From Flavobacteriales bacterium (GTDB lineage Bacteria; Bacteroidota; Bacteroidia; Flavobacteriales_D; Sanyastnellaceae), in the NCBI GenBank assembly GCA_947457285.1, contig CANGVZ010000025.1, forward strand, positions 1 through 12,839: a stretch of DNA of 12,839 bases. The letters run 5' to 3'. Below the pieces are notes generated by a model, which searched no databases, had not been told where the DNA came from, and saw only the letters and a program-made list of their open reading frames with translations. Below, piece by piece: positions 6,935-12,839 of this stretch; the first letter of the stretch is position 1, and each line of letters starts with the position of its first letter. A program made the translations under genes and the position numbers.

Positions 6935-9900
6935 TTGTTGAAAGCACAACGAATCATAGCCTTAGTAACCGCACTGTTAGCGACAGCTCTGTCCTATGGA
7001 CAGGTTACCTTTCAAGCTGTTCAAACCAGCGGTTGCGCACCATTCGGTGTTGTAATCAACGTTACAGCGCCCACTTCAGGCATCACTTCTTATTCGTGGG
7101 TAATTACTACGCCAACAGGTACACAACTAACCGCCTCAAATGCGCAGTATGTTTCTATCTTCAACACACCTGGTAGCTACGATGTAAGCCTCACGATTAA
7201 CGGTAGTCAAAATCAAACCATCAACGACTACATCACTGTTTACTCTCGTCCTGAAGCGACTTTCACAGTAGACGATCCTTCCGGATGCTATCCTCACTGC
7301 GTAGCGTTCACCAATACTTCAACTCCAGGATCTGGAGCAATAACACAAATCAACTGGGACTTCGGAAATGGTTCCACGGGAAACGGAGGCAGTGCAAACC
7401 ACTGTTATTCTACAGAAGGCAACTTCTCTCCAGTACTCAGCATTACCGACGAAAACGGATGTTTTGATACTTACCTGATGAGCGGCGGAATTCAAGTCAC
7501 TGATAATTTCCCCACAGCAGCTTTTACCTCGGCGTCATTCGCCAGTTGCACTTCGCCAGCAACATTCAATTTTCAAAATAGTTCCACGGGAAACGGAGCG
7601 CTTACATCGCAGTGGGATTTCGGAAATGGACAACAACAAACAGTAGCTGGCACAACGAGCACAAGCCAAACCTATGCTGCTGTCGGAACATACCCAGTAT
7701 GTCTTACCGTGACCGATACAGAAAACTGTAGTTCAGAGGTGTGCCACGATGTTCAACTCCTCAGCGCACCCAACCCTCAATTTACTGTTTCCGCAACTAC
7801 CATTTGCGCTGGCCAAGGAGTGACGTTCACCAACACTACCAATCCCACACCGTCTTCTTTTGCATGGGACTTCGATGGTAATGGTACCATCGATTCACAA
7901 TCCGCAAATCCATCTTACATCTACGCCGGAAGCGGAAGTTTTCAACCTTCACTTACCGTTTCTTATGGACCTGGGTGCGATGCAACATTAGCGAATAGCG
8001 TAACCATCAACGTACAAAACTCACTTACCGCTACTATTTCCGCTACTTCAACAAGCGGTTGCACAGCGCCATTTACCACGACGCTATCGGCGAACGTTTC
8101 AGGATCAGGAACATTCACTTACAATTGGATCATTGGCGGTCAAAGTGTGGGAAACACACAGAGTATCAATCATACTTTCAATAACACGGGTTCCTTTGGT
8201 GTTGCTGTTCAAATCACTTCTTCCAGTGGTTGTAGTGCTGCTCTTTCGCAAAGTAATTTCATCACCGTTCAAACACCTTCCGTAAGTTTTGAAGCGCCCA
8301 CAACGCTATGTTTCGACGAGCTGCTCATACCCGAAAACTTCACCATCTCTGGCGGAGCGACTGTTGCCACATATAGCTGGGATTTTAATGACGATGGAGT
8401 AGAAGATTCTAACGAAGCCAATCCATCCTATAGCTATAACACTCACGGATCATACAGCCCAACTGTGACAGTAACAACCACCAATGGATGCACATCCACT
8501 TTTACTGTTCCACAACCAGTATCCGTTCAAGCTCCAATCATTCCAACCTTTAGCGCAAGCAATACTGTGAGCTGCGCCGGTGAAGGCATCCAGTTTTGTA
8601 TTCCCGCCCTCGACGGAAATCAATATAGTTGGAATTTTCATGATGAGAGCGGCTGGATCACAATGGCTGAAAATGAAACTTGCATAGAGCATATCTACGA
8701 AGACACAGGATATTTTGACCTCAGTCTCAGCATTATTAGCGGTGCCTGCAACCTCATAGATACATTGCCCAATTACATATACATCGAACCTCCTGTTGCA
8801 TTATTCGAGTTCAATGTTAGTTGCGGCGACATGCTCACCGTCAGCGTAAGCGATATGAGCATTGGCGCTGAGGGTTTGTCGTGGGACTTCGGTGATGGAA
8901 GCGCGCCCGTTTCAAACGTTACAGAATACACCCATACTTATAGCACCTTCGGCGACTATGAAATAACACTCACCGCTACAAGCTCAACTATGAGCTGCCC
9001 TGACGATAAGACACACACAGTGAATCTCGCAATTCCCAGCAGTGATGTCACATTCAGTGCAACTACAGGTTGCGGACCGTTGCCCGTTTTCATACAGTCC
9101 AATCAGTGGAACAGTCACTGGGATGTAACTGTCAGCAACGGTTACGAAGTACATGTAGACTATTTGATTGAAGAAGAACAATGGCAAACGGTATATATTC
9201 ATGATGGAGAAATTGACACGAGTTATGTGGCCTACGGAGGTAATTTCTGGCCCGAAATGCGTTTCTGGTATGAGGGATGCTATGATTTTACCATTCATGC
9301 ACTCAATGCATATGGATGCGAAAGCAACGCATTTTACGAAGATGCTGTGTGCGTTACCTCTAGTTTTGATTTCGCTGCATTCACTATTGCAGCTGTTGAT
9401 CCCTGCGAGGCTGTATCATACACCTTGCTGCCTACAGCGAACAATATCACATCAGCTTCGTGGACATTTAGTGACGGCGGCACTTCCAATGAGATTTCGC
9501 CTACGCATTCATTCCTGCCACCCTATGACTACACCAATGGAGTGACCGCTACTGTAATTGCAACCAATTCATTAGGCTGTACTTCTGAAGTAACCCAAAC
9601 CGTTGCTACCGATCTTCCGGCAATACCTTCATTCACAATGCCTGCAGGACCATTTTGTCAAAACTCACCCATCCCATTCACCAATACATCACAAGGTAAT
9701 TTCATCTCATCTTCTTGGAATTTTGTGGACCCTGGATCCGGTGCCAATAACACGTCAACACTCACCAATCCTGAACACTCTTTTTCATCAAATGGTATCT
9801 ACGAAGTTTGTCTCACTGTAACCTCAACCAATGGATGTGAGCGCACACATTGCATGACGAACGGAGTAGAAATCGCCAATCCAGCGGTATCTTTTACATA

Positions 9901-12583
9901 TACCTCCAATTTTAATAATTGCTTGATGGGTGTAACTTTTGAGAATACTACACCAGGCAACAATACTGCATTCGTTTGGGATTTTGGAGACGCACAAGTT
10001 GGAACCGGTGCTACCACTTTTCACACCTATCCGCTAGGTGTTTATGATGTTTCGTTAACAGTAACGAATGTTTTGGGATGCTCAGCAACTCTAATCGTGC
10101 CTGACATATTGAATTTCGGTGATGTCATCGGACCGTTCAGTATCGAGCTTGATGAAACACCCTGTGCACCGTTCCACGTGGATTTAGCAGCTTACAATAT
10201 CAACGATAACTCATTTAGTTATTTCTGGGACTTCAACGACGGCAACGGTGATCCAACAGGAAACACTCAGGTTTCGCACGACTATACGCAACCTGGAACG
10301 TATTGTCCACAACTTATCATGACTGATCAGAATGGATGTCAGGTTTTTGTGGAGTGTCAAAACCCCATTGTTGTAGAAAATCTAACGCTTGCATTCGAGC
10401 AGCCTGCGGCGATTTGCGAGGGCGAAACAGCAACTATTCAAATCCAAAATGCTGAAAACTATGCATGGAGCGGAGGACCCGTTTCTTATGATGAAGTATC
10501 CGGTTTATACTTGCTCACTCCCTCAACAACTACGGATTACACAGTGACTGGAACACTGGACGATTGCGTCACTACAGAAGTTATCACTGTCACCGTCAAT
10601 CCGCTGCCAATATTAACGTTGGAGCTGCCGGAGTATGTCTGCCATCAATCCCCCGGATTCGATTTGATTACAGGCCTCCCAGAAGGCGGGGCGTACTACG
10701 TTGAAAATATTCCCACCAACTATTTCAACCCTTCACTTGAGCCCGGAATTAAAAATGTTCGTTACGACTACACTGACACCAACGGTTGTAGCAGTTCGAT
10801 AACAACAAGCGTTTTAATCCGCGAACTTCCGATTGTGACACTTGCGCCTATCAATCCAGTATGTGAAGACGCGGGCACACTTGTCTTTTTAGGAGGATTA
10901 CCACTAGGTGGGCATTATGAGTTTAACGGCACCGAGAGTATTCATTTCAACACTTCAGTGGGCGCAGGAAATCATACCGCAAGCTATGTTTATTCAGACA
11001 GTTTTGGGTGTACCAACACTGCTTCTACACCTTTGATTATCCATGCACTTCCAGATGTAAGTGTGGTTTTGGGCGACGTCTGTCAAAACGTTGCGCTTCC
11101 CATTGGAAACCTCACTTCATCGAGTGATGGTGCCATTACTGAATCTTTCTGGCAATTTGAAGACGGGCCAATCTCTTTTTCATTTTCACCTGTAGGTGTA
11201 TTCTTTAACAGTCCTGGTGAAAAATCTATTCACGCCACATTTACCTCAGAACATGGATGCAGCAGTGATTACGATACCTTGATTCAAGTATTTCACGTAC
11301 CTACATCCAGCTTTACACTTGAAGATGGGTGTGAACAAACCCAATTGACATTTCAATCCACTTCCACTATTACTGAGGGAGAGATCGTAGGGTGGGAGTG
11401 GATTTTTCAAAATAATTCTATCATCGATGACGCCACCATCGTGTATTCGTTCACTGACTGGGGCGTACTTCCTGCATCTCTTGTAGTGACCAGCGAAATC
11501 GGCTGCAGTGACACGCTAACTCAATTCGTTACCGTGCATCCTACACCCGATATCCTTCTCAATTTAGAGCCTATCTGCGCGGGAAATATTGCCTATTTCA
11601 ATCCAGACATTACTCTTGGAGCTGGAATTATCACTGACTTCGATTGGGAATTTGGTGTTGACATTGAAGAGCCCAACACTCACAACGCGGAACATTTATT
11701 TGAAACACCTGGAGAATACACCATTTCACTTGAGGCGTTGACCAACTTAGGCTGCACCGGTTCTGCTCAAGGTGTTCTTTACGTGTATCCTAATCCAGAG
11801 ATTGATTTTGTAGTAGACCGCACAACATATTGCGCGGGTGAATTGATAGAAACAATAGATCTTTCTTCCATCGACATTCCGAGCAGCATTGTAGCGTGGG
11901 AATGGTTTGTGGGTGATCAATCAGTGGACAATTCTCAAAATGCCTCCTTCTATTTCAACCAGCCAGGACTTTGGGATATTACCCTTAGGGCCACCAGCAA
12001 TCATGGTTGCACATCTGACAGCACCATGCAGCATCATGTGCAAATTAATCCTAAGCCAGTAGCTGGCTTCAACGTTGCAAATGATGAAGTAAACATGCTT
12101 CAGCCTGTTGTCGTCATCGAAAACACGTCGAGTCTTGATGTCACTACTTGGTTATACGACTTTGGAGATGGCAACCTCAGCAGTTACAGCGATGGGCCTT
12201 ATGAATACAATACTTGGGGAGAATATGTAATCACGCAGATAGTCACCAATACATTCGGGTGCTCTGACACGACATATCGCAACGTCACGGTAGATCCGGA
12301 GTTGTTATTCTACATTCCGAACGCCTTCACTCCTGACGGCAACGGCAACAACGATGTTTTCAAGCCGTCCTTTTACGGAAGTGAAGTGTTGCAATATGAG
12401 TTCACCATCTTTGATCGCTGGGGCAAAATTGTGTTTACAACGACAGATGTTGAGGGTTGTTGGGACGGCTCTATCAAAGGTGTAGAAGCTCAAGATGGCG
12501 TTTACAATTGGATAATGAAATACAGAAGCATCGATGATCCTGTGCTGGCGGTGCAACAAGGTAATGTTACGCTTTTGCGATAG
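6935..12583 (+). CDS. Giant secreted multi-PKD surface protein with T9SS type B sorting domain
   Basis: The 1882-residue protein is predicted to be exported by Sec and then by the type IX system as a cell-surface or released adhesin-like protein. Residues 1-22 are a signal peptide (LKAQRII, hydrophobic core, cleavage near SYG-Q). About 21 modules of ~75-90 residues follow from 23 to 1786. Most carry a Cys near the start, a W-(D/N)-F(-G) strand, a GxY strand and a GC near the end, i.e. PKD/SprB-like folds with a possible disulfide each. The clearest are at 104-190, 191-276, 278-362, 448-533, 619-699, 982-1063 and 1706-1786. Modules at ~1148-1370 are instead Ig-like, and 700-808 is divergent. 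Residues 1787-1882 are the gliding-motility-associated C-terminal (CHU_C/type B) domain: YIPNAFTPDGNGNNDVF, FDRWGKIVF, CWDG, DGVYNW, and the final GNVTLLR. A TGA at 6914-6916 closes the frame, and no ATG or GTG exists before the signal peptide, so the start must be TTG (6935 or 6938). A weak -7-like AAGCTTTG lies at 6896-6903. The ligand is unknown. Confidence 0.9.
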   Translation: MLKAQRIIALVTALLATALSYGQVTFQAVQTSGCAPFGVVINVTAPTSGITSYSWVITTPTGTQLTASNAQYVSIFNTPGSYDVSLTINGSQNQTINDYITVYSRPEATFTVDDPSGCYPHCVAFTNTSTPGSGAITQINWDFGNGSTGNGGSANHCYSTEGNFSPVLSITDENGCFDTYLMSGGIQVTDNFPTAAFTSASFASCTSPATFNFQNSSTGNGALTSQWDFGNGQQQTVAGTTSTSQTYAAVGTYPVCLTVTDTENCSSEVCHDVQLLSAPNPQFTVSATTICAGQGVTFTNTTNPTPSSFAWDFDGNGTIDSQSANPSYIYAGSGSFQPSLTVSYGPGCDATLANSVTINVQNSLTATISATSTSGCTAPFTTTLSANVSGSGTFTYNWIIGGQSVGNTQSINHTFNNTGSFGVAVQITSSSGCSAALSQSNFITVQTPSVSFEAPTTLCFDELLIPENFTISGGATVATYSWDFNDDGVEDSNEANPSYSYNTHGSYSPTVTVTTTNGCTSTFTVPQPVSVQAPIIPTFSASNTVSCAGEGIQFCIPALDGNQYSWNFHDESGWITMAENETCIEHIYEDTGYFDLSLSIISGACNLIDTLPNYIYIEPPVALFEFNVSCGDMLTVSVSDMSIGAEGLSWDFGDGSAPVSNVTEYTHTYSTFGDYEITLTATSSTMSCPDDKTHTVNLAIPSSDVTFSATTGCGPLPVFIQSNQWNSHWDVTVSNGYEVHVDYLIEEEQWQTVYIHDGEIDTSYVAYGGNFWPEMRFWYEGCYDFTIHALNAYGCESNAFYEDAVCVTSSFDFAAFTIAAVDPCEAVSYTLLPTANNITSASWTFSDGGTSNEISPTHSFLPPYDYTNGVTATVIATNSLGCTSEVTQTVATDLPAIPSFTMPAGPFCQNSPIPFTNTSQGNFISSSWNFVDPGSGANNTSTLTNPEHSFSSNGIYEVCLTVTSTNGCERTHCMTNGVEIANPAVSFTYTSNFNNCLMGVTFENTTPGNNTAFVWDFGDAQVGTGATTFHTYPLGVYDVSLTVTNVLGCSATLIVPDILNFGDVIGPFSIELDETPCAPFHVDLAAYNINDNSFSYFWDFNDGNGDPTGNTQVSHDYTQPGTYCPQLIMTDQNGCQVFVECQNPIVVENLTLAFEQPAAICEGETATIQIQNAENYAWSGGPVSYDEVSGLYLLTPSTTTDYTVTGTLDDCVTTEVITVTVNPLPILTLELPEYVCHQSPGFDLITGLPEGGAYYVENIPTNYFNPSLEPGIKNVRYDYTDTNGCSSSITTSVLIRELPIVTLAPINPVCEDAGTLVFLGGLPLGGHYEFNGTESIHFNTSVGAGNHTASYVYSDSFGCTNTASTPLIIHALPDVSVVLGDVCQNVALPIGNLTSSSDGAITESFWQFEDGPISFSFSPVGVFFNSPGEKSIHATFTSEHGCSSDYDTLIQVFHVPTSSFTLEDGCEQTQLTFQSTSTITEGEIVGWEWIFQNNSIIDDATIVYSFTDWGVLPASLVVTSEIGCSDTLTQFVTVHPTPDILLNLEPICAGNIAYFNPDITLGAGIITDFDWEFGVDIEEPNTHNAEHLFETPGEYTISLEALTNLGCTGSAQGVLYVYPNPEIDFVVDRTTYCAGELIETIDLSSIDIPSSIVAWEWFVGDQSVDNSQNASFYFNQPGLWDITLRATSNHGCTSDSTMQHHVQINPKPVAGFNVANDEVNMLQPVVVIENTSSLDVTTWLYDFGDGNLSSYSDGPYEYNTWGEYVITQIVTNTFGCSDTTYRNVTVDPELLFYIPNAFTPDGNGNNDVFKPSFYGSEVLQYEFTIFDRWGKIVFTTTDVEGCWDGSIKGVEAQDGVYNWIMKYRSIDDPVLAVQQGNVTLLR
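7371..7388 (+). repeat. 18-bp exact direct repeat, copy 1 (in PKD gene)
   Basis: GTTCCACGGGAAACGGAG occurs here and again at 7581-7598, exactly 210 bases (70 codons) on and in the same reading frame. It encodes the STGNG segment just after WDFGNG in module 2. The copies sit at non-equivalent places in their modules, so they are not simply an inherited module alignment. Confidence 0.75.
7581..7598 (+). repeat. 18-bp exact direct repeat, copy 2 (in PKD gene)
   Basis: This is the second copy of GTTCCACGGGAAACGGAG. Here it encodes SSTGNG, which comes before the WDFGNG of module 3 rather than after it. The first 14 bases resemble a parS core with one central mismatch (see findings). Confidence 0.75.
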
Positions 12584-12839
12584 TTTCCAAAAGTTTAATA
12601 CTTCGACCCTCTTCGGTGTAGCTCGACTCTATTCGCTTTCTTACAGCAATCATTTTTTCGACCGAGTGTTTATTCGGTATTCGCTCTAGGATAGACTTTA
12701 GTTCCAAAGCATTTTTAAACTGGAGAACATATCCATCATTTCCAACGATATCGGGCATTGCCGCCACGGCCGAAACCACTGGAATACAGCCGCAGAGCAT
12801 TGCTTCGCACAACGCGTTTGGAAAACCCTCAGAGAGCGA
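12567..12839 (-). CDS. Glycosyltransferase, family-4 (group 1) type, C-terminal part, truncated by window edge
   Basis: The frame runs leftwards from the window edge to a TAA at 12567-12569 and shows the last 90 residues of a larger protein. It begins SLSEGFPNALCEAMLCGCIP, the E-x7-E nucleotide-sugar-binding motif of GT-B glycosyltransferases (E4 and E12 of the visible part). PVVSAVAAMPDIVG follows, as in group 1/GT4 enzymes, and then a basic helical tail (KMIAVRKRIESSYTEEGRSIKLLETI). The family transfers a sugar from an activated donor in the synthesis of surface polysaccharide or glycolipid; the donor and acceptor cannot be told from this fragment. The first apparent start codon (a TTG at 12812) is internal, because the frame is open to the edge. 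Its 3' end overlaps the end of the giant PKD gene by 17 bases, tail to tail. Confidence 0.85.
   Translation of the reverse strand, partial: SLSEGFPNALCEAMLCGCIPVVSAVAAMPDIVGNDGYVLQFKNALELKSILERIPNKHSVEKMIAVRKRIESSYTEEGRSIKLLETIAKA

Noticed and set aside
10171..10186. A parS-like half-site (GTTCCACGTGGA) inside the PKD gene
   Set aside because: The left arm and centre are perfect, but the right arm (TTT for ACA) and the first base fail. A match of 10 in 14 fixed positions is expected several times by chance in a window this size, and the bases encode a normal PFHVDL segment.
6935..12583. The protein repeats considered as a DNA tandem-repeat or CRISPR-like array
   Set aside because: The modules are similar in protein pattern, but the DNA has diverged strongly. 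There are no regular identical repeats with unique spacers; the only exact long repeat noticed is the 18-bp pair.

Overview
The window looks like a chromosomal segment of a Bacteroidota genome, probably Flavobacteriales or a close relative. The reasons are a DUF4271 membrane gene directly before a HemD-like gene, a HATPase-ybeY-mnmG gene order that I recall from this phylum, a TTG-N19-TANNTTTG promoter, scarce Shine-Dalgarno sequences, and a giant PKD-repeat protein ending in a type IX secretion (T9SS) type B sorting domain. This placement is inferred from gene content; no sequence search was run.

Layout. Bases 1-6875 are a compact plus-strand housekeeping block. It holds the 3' part of a YraN-family nuclease-like gene (1-320); a promoter and an RsuA/RluB-family rRNA pseudouridine synthase (354-1199); a DUF4271 membrane protein (1208-1885); a HemD-like uroporphyrinogen-III synthase (1924-2670) closed by a strong terminator (2693-2721); the DNA-uptake and recombination protein DprA (2745-3884); a small RsbW-like ATP-binding protein (3981-4406) closed by a UUCG-loop terminator (4437-4459); the rRNA-maturation RNase YbeY (4540-4965); and the tRNA-modifying flavoprotein MnmG (5001-6875). 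The 35-bp ybeY-mnmG gap carries an exact match to the bacterial ParB centromere site parS (4976-4991). This is the most notable non-coding element and suggests the locus lies in the origin-proximal part of the chromosome.

Bases 6935-12583 are one open frame of 1882 codons. It encodes a secreted surface protein with a signal peptide, about 21 cysteine-containing beta-sandwich modules (mostly PKD, a few Ig-like) and a C-terminal T9SS type B domain. Its only possible start codons are TTG. Its 3' end overlaps, tail to tail, the 3' end of a minus-strand family-4-type glycosyltransferase that runs off the right edge (12567-12839).

The housekeeping genes mainly concern RNA modification and maturation (pseudouridine synthase, YbeY, MnmG), tetrapyrrole synthesis (HemD) and DNA processing (YraN, DprA, parS). 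The right-hand part is surface biology. There is no gene-free stretch over 300 bases, and I saw no tRNA, rRNA, CRISPR array, insertion sequence or phage gene. I did not find a clearly new multi-gene system. The items most worth following up are the parS site, the unusual modules in the giant protein, and the missing third zinc histidine in YbeY.
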